64,000 nt of DNA from Pseudomonas sp. RIT409. Its GTDB lineage: Bacteria > Pseudomonadota > Gammaproteobacteria > Pseudomonadales > Pseudomonadaceae. The stretch spans positions 62,001 to 126,000 of the forward strand of contig NZ_QARE02000016.1 of the NCBI RefSeq assembly GCF_003052515.2, read 5' to 3'. A program made the position numbers and the translations under genes. The notes under the pieces were generated by a model. That model saw nothing but the letters and a program-made list of their open reading frames with translations. It had not been told where the DNA came from and searched no databases. Below are positions 49,685 to 58,634 of the stretch, in pieces. The first letter of the stretch is position 1, and each line of letters opens with the position of its first letter.

Positions 49685-50389
49685 ATGTCTGATTTCCGTA
49701 CCGACGTAGCAGCGCCTGCCCTGTCCTCAAAGCAGGCGTACGAAGACGCCATCAATCTTTCACAGCATGTGCCACAGGCGAAAACCATCAGCGAAATGGT
49801 GCTCGATGCCTTCCAGAGCACCCGGGAAAGCGACCAGATTCGTGAACTGCGCGCCGCCATCCGCCAGGCCCATGACCGTTTCGACGATGATCAGGCCTAT
49901 GAGTTGATGGGTCAGCTCAAGCAATTGAAAGACGCCGAAGCCGCGGACATGGCCGCACTGGAAGACCTCAGCACCCGTTTTCCGATCAGCCGAATCCTGT
50001 CCAGTTACAAGGACGATCCACACTTTCAGGAGTTGGTTTACGGCCTGGCGCTGAAAGTGCTGAACCAGACGCACCAGGCGGTCAGTCAGCCGGGCGGCAG
50101 CAAGAGCAAGGCCGCGCGGGTGAAGAAGGAAGCCGAAGTGTTTGTCATCGCCAAGGATGGCATCAGCGTCACCCTCCCTCTGCGCACCCCGCGCGCGAAA
50201 GCCAATGTCGACCGTGAAGCCTTCGAGTTTCTCGGCTTTTCGTTTGTCGGTGAGGGCGACGAAGCTGAACTGCAACACGATGTCTTCGTCGACAAGGACG
50301 GCAACCAGCTACCGGCTACGCGCAAGAACATCGTGACCGCGATCCAGCAGCAGATCGCCTTTGAAGGGTTCAGCGCCGTTCAACAGTAG
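49685..50389 (+). CDS. Conserved Pseudomonas protein of unknown function
   Basis: 234 residues, cytoplasmic. An N-terminal coiled-coil-prone region (IRELRAAIRQAHDRFDDDQAYELMGQLKQLKDAEAADMAALEDL) is followed by an alpha/beta domain. No catalytic motif is visible. It follows the glycine-zipper gene by 69 bp on the same strand. Confidence 0.75.
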   Translation: MSDFRTDVAAPALSSKQAYEDAINLSQHVPQAKTISEMVLDAFQSTRESDQIRELRAAIRQAHDRFDDDQAYELMGQLKQLKDAEAADMAALEDLSTRFPISRILSSYKDDPHFQELVYGLALKVLNQTHQAVSQPGGSKSKAARVKKEAEVFVIAKDGISVTLPLRTPRAKANVDREAFEFLGFSFVGEGDEAELQHDVFVDKDGNQLPATRKNIVTAIQQQIAFEGFSAVQQ

Positions 50390-50666
50390 CCTCGGGTCAC
50401 CTGCTGCACAACAGCACGGCCACAACCACCGGCGGTAGCGAACTCAGCGTCGCTCCCGTCGGCTCGGCATGCTGCGACGACTTCGTCCTCCGCTCCGCCT
50501 AACGCCACTGCCTCGCCTCCCATTTCAAAGCATTCGCCGCAGCTCTCAGCAAACGATCGAGCTGACGCACGTTGATCCATGATCTACGCTCAAGCGCTGA
50601 CCACCGCCGCGCAACACAAAGCCGCGACCCGCCCCAAGCCCGTCTCGAACACGAGGTGCAGAACAC

Positions 50667-52247
50667 ATGCAAATCCTGGGTGAATCGATCATCGGACAGC
50701 GCTCGCTACGCGGGCAGGCGGGCGAAGTCTCGGCCATCGCCGCAGCAACCGGAGAGCCGCTGACGCCGGCATTCGGCGCTAATTCGCTGGAGGACGTCAA
50801 TGAGGCCTGCGAACTGGCCGAGGCTTCGTTCGACCGCTATCGGCATCTGAGCGACGAGCAGAGAGCGCTGTTTCTCGAAGCGATCGCCCAAGGGTTGCTG
50901 GACTTGGGCGACACGCTGATCGACCGTGTTCACCTGGAAAGCGGGCTGCCGCGTCCCAGGCTTGAGGGCGAGCGGATGCGCACTGCCAACCAACTGAAAC
51001 TGTTTGCCACGCTGCTTCGTGATGGCCGCTGGCATGGCGCGGTGGTAGACACCGCCCTGCCAAACCGTCAGCCGCTTCCGCGCGCTGACCTTCGCCAGCG
51101 ACGCATCGGGCTGGGCCCGGTCGCGGTATTCGGCGCCAGCAATTTCCCATTGGCGTTTTCAGTCGCAGGTGGCGACACCGCGTCGGCGCTTGCGGCAGGG
51201 TGCCCGGTCATCGTCAAGGCCCACCCCGCGCACCTAGGCACCAGTGAACTGGTGGCAAGGGTCATTCAGCAAGCCGCTCGCGCGACAGGTATGCCGGAAG
51301 GCGTGTTCTCGATGTTGATCGACAAAGATATTTCGGTGGGCCAAGCGTTGGTCAGCCACCCACGAATTCAAGCGGTCGGCTTTACGGGCTCACGCCGTGG
51401 CGGCCTCGCGTTGGTGGCGGCGGCCCAGGCCCGCCCTGTTCCAATTCCGGTGTACGCCGAGATGAGCAGCATCAATCCCGGCTTTCTGCTGCCGGCCGCT
51501 CTGGCGGCCCGCGCCCAAAGCATCGCCAGCGGTTTTGCCGATTCGCTGGTGATGGGAGCCGGTCAGTTTTGCACCAACCCGGGTATTTTGCTGGCGCTGG
51601 AAAGCGATGATCTCGAGCTGTTCGTCCACGCGGCAGGCAAGGCGCTTTCCGACAAAACGTCCAGCACGATGCTGACGCCCAATATCTATGGCGCCTACTG
51701 CAACGGCTTGAACAATCTTCACAAGGCGCAAGGTGTCTCGTTGGTGGCCGAAGGGCGCGAAGCAGAAGGGCCCTATCAGGCACGCGCCGCATTCTTCAGG
51801 ACCGACTCGGCGACGTTTCTCGCCACACCTTCGCTGGAAGACGAAAACTTCGGTCCCAGTGCCCTGCTCATCGTCTGCAAGGACGTAGACGACTTGCAAC
51901 GCGTTGCCGCCAGCTTTGACGGCCAATTGACCGTAACGTTGCACTACGAGGACGGAGACAAGGCGATCGCCCGGCAGTTGCTGCCCATCCTGGAGCGCAA
52001 GGCCGGTCGAATCCTTTTCAATGATTTCCCTACCGGCGTCGAGGTGAGCTACTCCATGGTGCACGGCGGGCCGTTCCCAGCGACTTCCGACAGCCGCAGC
52101 ACCTCGGTCGGCGCTACCGCAATCGACCGTTTTCTGCGTCCGGTCTGTTACCAGAATGTGCCGGATTCATTGCTACCTGCCGCCCTGCAGCGAAGCAACC
52201 CGCTGCACACTTGGCGCTTGGTAGACGGCCAGTTGGTCAAGGATTGA
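50667..52247 (+). CDS. Aldehyde dehydrogenase (NADP+), alpha-ketoglutarate semialdehyde dehydrogenase type
   Basis: 526 residues, the length of the 2,5-dioxovalerate dehydrogenase group, which oxidises alpha-ketoglutarate semialdehyde to 2-oxoglutarate at the end of hydroxyproline, glucarate or pentose degradation. The cofactor region has FGASNFPLAFSVAGGDTASALAAGCPVIVK, the general base is in AEMSSINP and the nucleophile in GAGQFCTNPG. It stands alone here, without the usual pathway genes, so the substrate is inferred from family only. Confidence 0.85.
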   Translation: MQILGESIIGQRSLRGQAGEVSAIAAATGEPLTPAFGANSLEDVNEACELAEASFDRYRHLSDEQRALFLEAIAQGLLDLGDTLIDRVHLESGLPRPRLEGERMRTANQLKLFATLLRDGRWHGAVVDTALPNRQPLPRADLRQRRIGLGPVAVFGASNFPLAFSVAGGDTASALAAGCPVIVKAHPAHLGTSELVARVIQQAARATGMPEGVFSMLIDKDISVGQALVSHPRIQAVGFTGSRRGGLALVAAAQARPVPIPVYAEMSSINPGFLLPAALAARAQSIASGFADSLVMGAGQFCTNPGILLALESDDLELFVHAAGKALSDKTSSTMLTPNIYGAYCNGLNNLHKAQGVSLVAEGREAEGPYQARAAFFRTDSATFLATPSLEDENFGPSALLIVCKDVDDLQRVAASFDGQLTVTLHYEDGDKAIARQLLPILERKAGRILFNDFPTGVEVSYSMVHGGPFPATSDSRSTSVGATAIDRFLRPVCYQNVPDSLLPAALQRSNPLHTWRLVDGQLVKD

Positions 52248-52382
52248 CCAGCCTAAACCTCAGCCACTCACTGACTCGACTCTGGCGCCAAGTCGGGCAG
52301 CGGGTGAGGTGTTTGGCAGGAATGAATGATGCACAGGCCGCACGCTGGGCGTGAAGGGGCTCACACTCAGTGTTCCGCTGCG

Positions 52383-53000
52383 TCAGGCCAGCGGGTGTTC
52401 CACTCGGTGCAGTACGCTGCCGACCGCTTCATCGCCGATCACCAGAAAATGCCCGCCCGCCACATGGTGCACCGTGCGCAGTGAATCATGGTCGGCAAAA
52501 TGCCAATGGCCATCGGAAAACACGCGCTCATCCGCCCAGGCGGCCACAACCTCGCCGATGAACAGATCGTACTGACTCTGGTTATGCGGCTCAGGTATCA
52601 AACGGCATTCCAACCAAGCGACGCAGCCTTCCAGCAATGGCGCGTCAACCACATCGCCAGAGAAGGTTTCAAGGCCGTAGGCCTTGAACTTGTCCTGCTC
52701 GTCCGCCCGGAAAATTTCCAATCCTGACGTGGAACCGACCGTCTCGACGATGTCCACTTGGCTGACCGTTGGCACGTTGATCACAAAATGTCCGGAGGCT
52801 TCCAGCAGTTGGCGCGTCCAGACAGACTTGTCGAGCACCACCGTGACTTTAGGTGGCTGAAAGTCCAGCGGCATGGCCCACGCCGCCGCCATGATATTGC
52901 GCTGATGGCCATGGGCCGCGCTGACCAGCACGGTGGGCCCGTGATTGAGCAGCCGATAGCATTTGGCAAGCGGCACCGGACGGCGATAGATGGCGGACAT
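52383..53000 (-). CDS. Flavin reductase-like protein
   Basis: 205 residues of the FMN-binding split-barrel flavin reductase group: RPVPLAKCYRLLNHGPTVLVSAAHGHQRNIMAAAWAMPLDFQPPKV at the front and a GHFVINVP segment after it. I start at MSAIYRRPVPL (53000), behind GGAACC; 27 more residues are open upstream. It may serve a two-component monooxygenase elsewhere or act on its own. Confidence 0.85.
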   Translation of the reverse strand: MSAIYRRPVPLAKCYRLLNHGPTVLVSAAHGHQRNIMAAAWAMPLDFQPPKVTVVLDKSVWTRQLLEASGHFVINVPTVSQVDIVETVGSTSGLEIFRADEQDKFKAYGLETFSGDVVDAPLLEGCVAWLECRLIPEPHNQSQYDLFIGEVVAAWADERVFSDGHWHFADHDSLRTVHHVAGGHFLVIGDEAVGSVLHRVEHPLA

Positions 53001-53138
53001 GTAAGGTTCCAGAACAGGGAGACGTCGCCTGAAACTACAGGGTTTGCCCACTCGAGAAAATACAGGCGCCTTGAAACCCAATCTGTCGCGATCCTGAACC
53101 GGCGATAAATACCCCTTTCCTCGCTCCTGAAAATAGTG

Positions 53139-53155
53139 ATGTAATACTATAACAA
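53139..53155. promoter_or_regulatory. Zur-like box
   Basis: ATGTAATACTATAACAA, a near palindrome matching the ATGTTATANTATAACAT Zur consensus except at two positions. It is 22 bp before the small ORF at 53178 that leads into the metal ABC transporter genes. Confidence 0.65.
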
Positions 53156-53177
53156 AACATTTCAGGCCTCAGTTCTC

Positions 53178-53315
53178 GTGAAACAGGATCGACACCCCTC
53201 AATCAACATCGCAGCGTCCGCACTCGCTCAGTCCGCGGGCAAGCGAGTCCTGATATCACTGGCCGTCCTCGCGGTGCTGTGGATCGGCATCGCATGGGCG
53301 GTGGCCATCCCATGA
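53178..53315 (+). CDS. 45-residue membrane protein leading the metal ABC operon
   Basis: A GTG-started frame coding for 45 residues: a polar N-terminus, then one membrane segment (VLISLAVLAVLWIGIAWAVAI). Its TGA overlaps the ATG of the ATPase gene (ATGA), which is strong evidence that it is translated. It could be a small transporter subunit or a leader that couples translation. Too short for routine gene finding. Confidence 0.6.
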   Translation: MKQDRHPSINIAASALAQSAGKRVLISLAVLAVLWIGIAWAVAIP

Positions 53316-54064
53316 GCGCCGCCATCGACTTGCACGACCTGACCGTGACCTACGAGCGTCGCCCCGCCGTGCACCATGTAAGCGGACGCTTCGCAGCGGG
53401 CAGCCTGACCGCCATCGTGGGCCCCAACGGTGCTGGCAAGTCGACCCTCATCAAAGCCATCGCAGGGACGCTCAAACCCGCCGTAGGTCGAGTGGATCGG
53501 GGTCCCCTCGCCACGCGTCACATCGGCTACCTGCCCCAGGCGGCTGAAATCGACCGCAGCTTTCCGCTGAGCGTGGCCGACACTGTGATGATGGGCGCTT
53601 GGCGCAGCCTCGGGGCGTTCCGTGGCGCCTCACGCAAACAGGCTGAACAAGCCCGCGACGCCTTGCTGGCAGTAGGGCTTGAAGGCTTCGAGCAACGCAG
53701 CATCAATTCGCTGTCGTCTGGCCAGTTTCAGCGGGTCCTGTTCGCCCGGCTGCTGCTTCAGGATGCTTCGGTGATCTTGTTGGACGAACCTTTCACGGCC
53801 ATTGACGCGCGCACGACACGCGATCTGCTCAAGTTGATCAGCGATTGGCATGGTCAAGGGCGCACTGTGATTGCGGTGCTGCACGATATCGAACAAGTGC
53901 GCCAGCATTTTCCCAGCACCCTGCTGCTGGCGCGTGAAGCCATTGCTTGGGGCAATACCGTCGACATTCTTCACCCCGAGAACCTGCGTCGGGCCAAGAA
54001 CATGGCCGAGCACTGGAGCCCTGACGCGCAACCCTGTGAGCTCGACAAGGAGGACGCCTCGTGA
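53312..54064 (+). CDS. Zinc/manganese ABC transporter, ATP-binding protein
   Basis: 250 residues. Walker A VGPNGAGKST, Q-loop LPQAAE, signature LSSGQFQRV, Walker B VILLDEPFTAID and switch histidine in VLHDIE are all in place. It energises uptake of Zn2+ or Mn2+ by the cluster A-I type importer of the next two genes. It overlaps the permease gene by four bases. Confidence 0.9.
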   Translation: MSAAIDLHDLTVTYERRPAVHHVSGRFAAGSLTAIVGPNGAGKSTLIKAIAGTLKPAVGRVDRGPLATRHIGYLPQAAEIDRSFPLSVADTVMMGAWRSLGAFRGASRKQAEQARDALLAVGLEGFEQRSINSLSSGQFQRVLFARLLLQDASVILLDEPFTAIDARTTRDLLKLISDWHGQGRTVIAVLHDIEQVRQHFPSTLLLAREAIAWGNTVDILHPENLRRAKNMAEHWSPDAQPCELDKEDAS

Positions 54065-54930
54065 CGCTCTACTCGTTGCTGATTCAGCCCTTCGTCGAGT
54101 TCGGCTTCATGCGGCGCGCCCTGATAGCGTGTTTCGCCTTGGGGATCGGTTCCGGCCCTGTCGGTGTGTTGCTGATGTTGCGACGCATGAGCCTGGTGGG
54201 GGATGCCATGAGCCATGCGGTGTTGCCAGGCGCAGCAGTGGGCTTTCTTTTCGCGGGCCTGTCGCTCCCCGCGATGGGGGTTGGCGGCCTGATCGCCGGA
54301 CTCGCCGTGGCCCTGCTCTCTGGCTTGGTCAGTCGGTTCACCACACTGAAAGAAGACGCGAGCTTCGCCAGCTTTTACCTCACCTCCCTCGCCGCCGGCG
54401 TGCTGATCGTCTCACTGCATGGCTCCAACGTTGACCTGCTGCACGTCCTCTTTGGGACGATCCTGGCCATCGATGACCAAGCCATATTCATGGTCGGCGC
54501 CATCGCTTCGTTCACCCTGATTCTGCTGGCGGTGATCTACCGTCCGTTGATTCTCGAATGTTTCGATCCAGGGTTCCTGCGCGCCGTCGGTGGCCGGGGT
54601 TCGCTGTATCACGTGCTGTTCCTATTGATGGTGGTGCTGAACCTGGTCGCCGGGTTTCAAGCATTGGGGACCCTCATGGCAGTGGGGATGATGATGCTGC
54701 CCGCCACGGTCGCACGGTTCTGGTCGACCTCGCTGACCGGGATGATCGTGATTTCCACTGTGGTCGCCACCCTCTCAGGTTTCATCGGTTTGATCGTGTC
54801 CTACCACGCCAGCGTTGCGTCCGGCCCCGCCATCGTCCTGACCGCCAGCGCGTTCTATCTGTTTTCACTGTTCTTTGGACGCAGCGGTTTCCTACGCCGT
54901 CTGTTCCCAAGGGTTCACCTCTCCGGCTGA
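54061..54930 (+). CDS. Zinc/manganese ABC transporter, permease
   Basis: 289 residues with about eight membrane segments and the ABC-3 family motifs: RRMSLVGDAMSHAVLPGAAVGF near the N-terminus and the coupling region GFQALGTLMAVGMMMLPAT near 190-215. It forms the channel with the ATPase. 27 bp separate it from the binding-protein gene. Confidence 0.9.
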   Translation: MTLYSLLIQPFVEFGFMRRALIACFALGIGSGPVGVLLMLRRMSLVGDAMSHAVLPGAAVGFLFAGLSLPAMGVGGLIAGLAVALLSGLVSRFTTLKEDASFASFYLTSLAAGVLIVSLHGSNVDLLHVLFGTILAIDDQAIFMVGAIASFTLILLAVIYRPLILECFDPGFLRAVGGRGSLYHVLFLLMVVLNLVAGFQALGTLMAVGMMMLPATVARFWSTSLTGMIVISTVVATLSGFIGLIVSYHASVASGPAIVLTASAFYLFSLFFGRSGFLRRLFPRVHLSG

Positions 54931-54957
54931 TCGTTCGCTTACCTGAAGGAAAACATC

Positions 54958-55845
54958 ATGAAACGTTTGACGCTCCTGACCGCCGCGCTGGCGTTGTCGG
55001 GCCTGACCACTATCGTCCAGGCAAAACCCTTGGAAACCGTCGCATCGTTCACTGTCATCGCCGATATGGTGCAAAACGTCGGAGGGGATCATGTGCACGT
55101 GACCTCTCTCATCGGCCCTAACGGCGACCCACACGTCTATGAGCCAACCCCCAATGACGCCCAGGCACTGAAAAAAGCGGACGTGGTGTTTGTCAGCGGC
55201 CTGCACTTGGAGGGCTGGCTCGATCGGCTGATCACTGCATCAGGCTACAAGGGTGAACCGGTGGTGTTGTCCAATGGCATCATGACCCGCAGCATGGAAG
55301 AAGACGGTGAAAAGATCACCGATCCGCACGCCTGGAATAGCGCGGTCAACGGCATCGTCTACGTCAGAAATATCGTTAAAGCCCTGCAGAAGACCGACCC
55401 GCAGCATGCGGCGGACTACAAGGCAAACGGTGACAAATACATCGTCCAGTTGCAGGACATGGACGCCTATGCCCGCACTCAGATCAACGCCATTCCCGCC
55501 GCCCAGCGCAAGGTGCTGACGTCTCACGATGCGTTTGGCTACTTCGGTGATGCCTACGGCGTGACGTTCCTGTCGCCGCTGGGCTTTTCCACCGAAACCG
55601 AAGCGTCGGCCGCTGACGTCGGCAAGCTGATCAACCAGATCAAACAAGAGCACGTCAGCGCTTACTTCTTCGAAAACTCCAGCGACCCGCGTTTGGTGCA
55701 ACAGATCGCCAATGCCAGCGGGGCCCATCCCGGAGGCGAGTTGTATGTGGAGTCGTTGTCCCCGCCCAATGGCCCGGCAGCCACTTACGTGAAAATGTTT
55801 CGCTACAACGTTGATAAAATGACCGCCGCCATGAAGGGGCAGTGA
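54958..55845 (+). CDS. Zinc/manganese ABC transporter, substrate-binding protein
   Basis: 295 residues of the cluster A-I (ZnuA/AztC/PsaA) type with a Sec signal (MKRLTLLTAALALSGLTTIVQA). Metal ligands are in GDPHVYEPTP, in DPHAWNS and in SHDAFGYF. It lacks the histidine-rich loop of ZnuA, as AztC-type and manganese proteins do; the Zur-like box speaks for zinc. Periplasmic. Last gene of the operon. Confidence 0.9.
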   Translation: MKRLTLLTAALALSGLTTIVQAKPLETVASFTVIADMVQNVGGDHVHVTSLIGPNGDPHVYEPTPNDAQALKKADVVFVSGLHLEGWLDRLITASGYKGEPVVLSNGIMTRSMEEDGEKITDPHAWNSAVNGIVYVRNIVKALQKTDPQHAADYKANGDKYIVQLQDMDAYARTQINAIPAAQRKVLTSHDAFGYFGDAYGVTFLSPLGFSTETEASAADVGKLINQIKQEHVSAYFFENSSDPRLVQQIANASGAHPGGELYVESLSPPNGPAATYVKMFRYNVDKMTAAMKGQ

Positions 55846-55867
55846 CCACCGCCTGTTCCGCGCTGAA

Positions 55868-55898
55868 CATCTGCTGGCATCGCAATTGCCAGCAGATG
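55868..55898 (+). terminator. Hairpin after the metal ABC operon
   Basis: CATCTGCTGGC and GCCAGCAGATG, an 11 bp perfect stem with a nine-base loop, 23 bp after the stop. There is no T tract, so termination is uncertain. Confidence 0.5.
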
Positions 55899-55979
55899 AG
55901 CGAGGTGTATTCCAGGCCGCCCGTCACATGAATCCTCTATGCTGGTAGCGGCTGACAGCCCCTATCGAAAGGACTTCCG

Positions 55980-56630
55980 ATGAGCGCCCTCTCCTTCTCG
56001 CCGTTTCAAGACCTTGCCGACAAGCTGATCCCTCACACGGTGGCAGAGCGGCCCGACGGCTCCCATGACCTGTCACATCTTTACCGTGTCTGGAGAAATG
56101 TCTGCGCAATCCGCGACAAGGAAGGCGGTGACTCCGAAATCCTGCTGGCCGCAACGCTTTTGCACGACAGCGTGGCCGTGGAAAAGAACTCCCCCTTCCG
56201 CTCCAGCGCTTCTCGTCTGGCAGCGGCCAAGGCATCGGAAGTCTTGGCCGAAATGGGCTGGGACGAAGAGCGCGTCGAAGCGGTCTCCCACGCCATCGTC
56301 TGCCACAGCCATTCGGCGAACATCCCTCCCGAAAGTCTGGAAGCGAAAATTCTGCAAGACGCCGATCGCCTTGATGCAATCGGAATGATAGGAGTCGCGC
56401 GCCTGTTCTATGTCTCAGGGCGCATGGGCAGTCACCTTTATGAGCCGACCGACCCCCACGCCGAACACCGCGCGCTGGATGACTCCCAATATGCCGTCGA
56501 TCATTTCACCACCAAGCTCTTCACCTTGGCTGACGGCTTTCAGACGGTGACCGGACGGCAGATGGCGAAGGTTCGGCACGAGCGAGCGCAGCGATTTTTG
56601 CAGGAATTCATGGAGGAAGCAGGCGTTTGA
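55980..56630 (+). CDS. HD domain metal-dependent phosphohydrolase
   Basis: 216 residues of the YedJ-like group. Metal ligands: H in HDLSHLYRV, the HD pair in LLHDSVAVE, H in VCHSHS and D in DADRLDAIG. Its substrate, presumably a nucleotide or a phosphorylated metabolite, is unknown. It stands alone between the metal transporter and the chemoreceptor. Confidence 0.85.
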   Translation: MSALSFSPFQDLADKLIPHTVAERPDGSHDLSHLYRVWRNVCAIRDKEGGDSEILLAATLLHDSVAVEKNSPFRSSASRLAAAKASEVLAEMGWDEERVEAVSHAIVCHSHSANIPPESLEAKILQDADRLDAIGMIGVARLFYVSGRMGSHLYEPTDPHAEHRALDDSQYAVDHFTTKLFTLADGFQTVTGRQMAKVRHERAQRFLQEFMEEAGV

Positions 56631-56765
56631 TGGGGCCTTTGTGCCTAAAGCGCCCCTCAGTCACAGCGTTCTGGCACCCCTACACGGCTGGGCGACCACT
56701 CATCGCGCAATGGCCGCTGAACCACCACAAATCTGAAACATACAGAGAGATGTCATAAAGACATC

Positions 56766-58493
56766 ATGAAACCGCTTTATAACCAAGTCTCCGATGTCCT
56801 CGTCGCTGAGAGTGGTGCTTTGAAAAGGTTATTGCGTGGGCTGTTTCGTACTTCGTCCAAGCCGATGTTCTTGCGGCGCTTCCGGATTACTCAGCGTCTG
56901 ATCCTGTGCTTTGGGGTTACTGCATCGCTACTGGTGGCACTGGGCGCGTTCTGCCTATTTCAGATGCAGAGCATTAGGGATCAGGGCGAAGCCGTTCAGA
57001 GCGGTGCGTTGCCGAGCATTGCCATGGCCGACGCAATAGCGATTGATCTGAGCAAACTGCGCGGAGAAAGCGCACGCCTTATCGCCAACGCAGATGACCC
57101 GAGCGCGATGGTCACCAGCAAGATCAACGTCGAGCAGTTGAAGAATGAAGTCGAAAAAGGCTTCAGCGACTACCTTGCCCACGCGACCGACAGCACAGAA
57201 CGTGATTCCATCAAGGCGCTGCAAGACGCCTACAAAGCATTCATGCCGGGACTGCATGACCAGATCGGCATGATCGAACAGAGCAGAATCAATGACGCGC
57301 GCATGCTGCTCAATACGACACTGAGCGTACAGGGCGACCTGATGGACATGCAGGTGCAACTGCTCCGCGAATTGAACAAGCAGGGCGCGGCCACGGCGGT
57401 GGAGGGGGCGGGCCGCCGGTTCGAGCAGGCGCGCATCATCGCTGTCAGTGCCATCGCGGTTGCGCTGGCCCTGACGCTGTTGCTGGCATGGCGCTTGAGC
57501 CTGAGCATTATCAGGCCACTGCGCCAGTCACTGCAGATCGCCAGCACCATCGCTCAAGGTGATCTGAGCCCGTACCCGGTACCGGACGGCAAGGATGAAA
57601 CAGCGCAATTGCTGAAGATGCTGGGCCAGATGCGTGAAAACTTGCACGTCACCCTCGATCAGATTTACGCCGCGGCCGGGCAGTTGGGCCACTCGGTGCA
57701 GGAAATGGGTGCGATCGCCGAGGCCAGCGCCCGGAACTTGCAGATGCAAAACGATGAAATCGAACAAGCTGCAGTTGCCGTCAACCAGATGAGCCAGGCC
57801 GCCGTCGAAGTGGCCGACAACGCCAGCAACACCTCTACCGAATCGAAAGCGTCGAACGAGGCGGCCGCGCAAGGCCGCACGCGCCTGTCGGGCACCATCG
57901 ACTCGATCAAGGAACTGGCGGACAACGTGCTTGACTCCTCCCACCAGGCCGATGGCCTCGCCGAGCGCACCTTGAGCATCAGTAAAATTCTGGAAGTGAT
58001 TCGCGCCATCGCCAATCAGACCAACCTCCTCGCGCTGAACGCCGCCATCGAAGCCGCGCGGGCGGGCGAGGCCGGTCGCGGATTTGCGGTGGTGGCCGAC
58101 GAGGTCCGCTCGCTGGCACAACGCACGAGCGCATCGACCACCGAAATCGAAACACTGATCCACGACGTACAGAAGAGCACCCAAGACACCGCTGAAACCT
58201 TGCGCATTACCGCGGCCCAAGCTAGCCAGACCCTCGAACAGGCGGCTGCCACCAGCCAGGCGCTGACCGTGATCATCAGTTCGACTTCCACGATCAGCGA
58301 TCGGAATCTGCTGATTGCCAGCGCCGCCGAACAACAAGCCCAAGTCGCTAGCGAAGTGGATCGCAACCTGAGCAGTATTCGCGACCTGTCGGCGCAATCC
58401 GCTTCCGGCGCCCAGCAGACAACCGTCGCCAGTCATGCACTGGCGATGCTGGCAACGGATCTGAACAGCATGGTGCAGCGGTTCGTGCTGTAA
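56766..58493 (+). CDS. Methyl-accepting chemotaxis protein
   Basis: 575 residues. Membrane segment at about 46-66 (LILCFGVTASLLVALGAFCLF), a four-helix-bundle-like periplasmic domain of about 150 residues, second segment (IIAVSAIAVALALTLLLAW), HAMP, then the signalling domain with LALNAAIEAARAGEAGRGFAVVADEVRSLAQRT. The start at 56766 is uncertain: no clear ribosome site precedes it and a GATGTC/GACATC hairpin abuts it; the ATG at 56865 is another choice. The ligand is unknown. Confidence 0.88.
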   Translation: MKPLYNQVSDVLVAESGALKRLLRGLFRTSSKPMFLRRFRITQRLILCFGVTASLLVALGAFCLFQMQSIRDQGEAVQSGALPSIAMADAIAIDLSKLRGESARLIANADDPSAMVTSKINVEQLKNEVEKGFSDYLAHATDSTERDSIKALQDAYKAFMPGLHDQIGMIEQSRINDARMLLNTTLSVQGDLMDMQVQLLRELNKQGAATAVEGAGRRFEQARIIAVSAIAVALALTLLLAWRLSLSIIRPLRQSLQIASTIAQGDLSPYPVPDGKDETAQLLKMLGQMRENLHVTLDQIYAAAGQLGHSVQEMGAIAEASARNLQMQNDEIEQAAVAVNQMSQAAVEVADNASNTSTESKASNEAAAQGRTRLSGTIDSIKELADNVLDSSHQADGLAERTLSISKILEVIRAIANQTNLLALNAAIEAARAGEAGRGFAVVADEVRSLAQRTSASTTEIETLIHDVQKSTQDTAETLRITAAQASQTLEQAAATSQALTVIISSTSTISDRNLLIASAAEQQAQVASEVDRNLSSIRDLSAQSASGAQQTTVASHALAMLATDLNSMVQRFVL

Positions 58494-58634
58494 CTCGGAA
58501 TGTCCTGCTTTATTGGGAAGCGTGCATTTGAAAGGCCGGTAAATTCGATTCGGCATATTTCCAGTCATGTCCGCGTGTTTCATTATTGGTACACACCCGC
58601 TCAGACGGGTGCCCACGCCAACAAGGACATGAGC

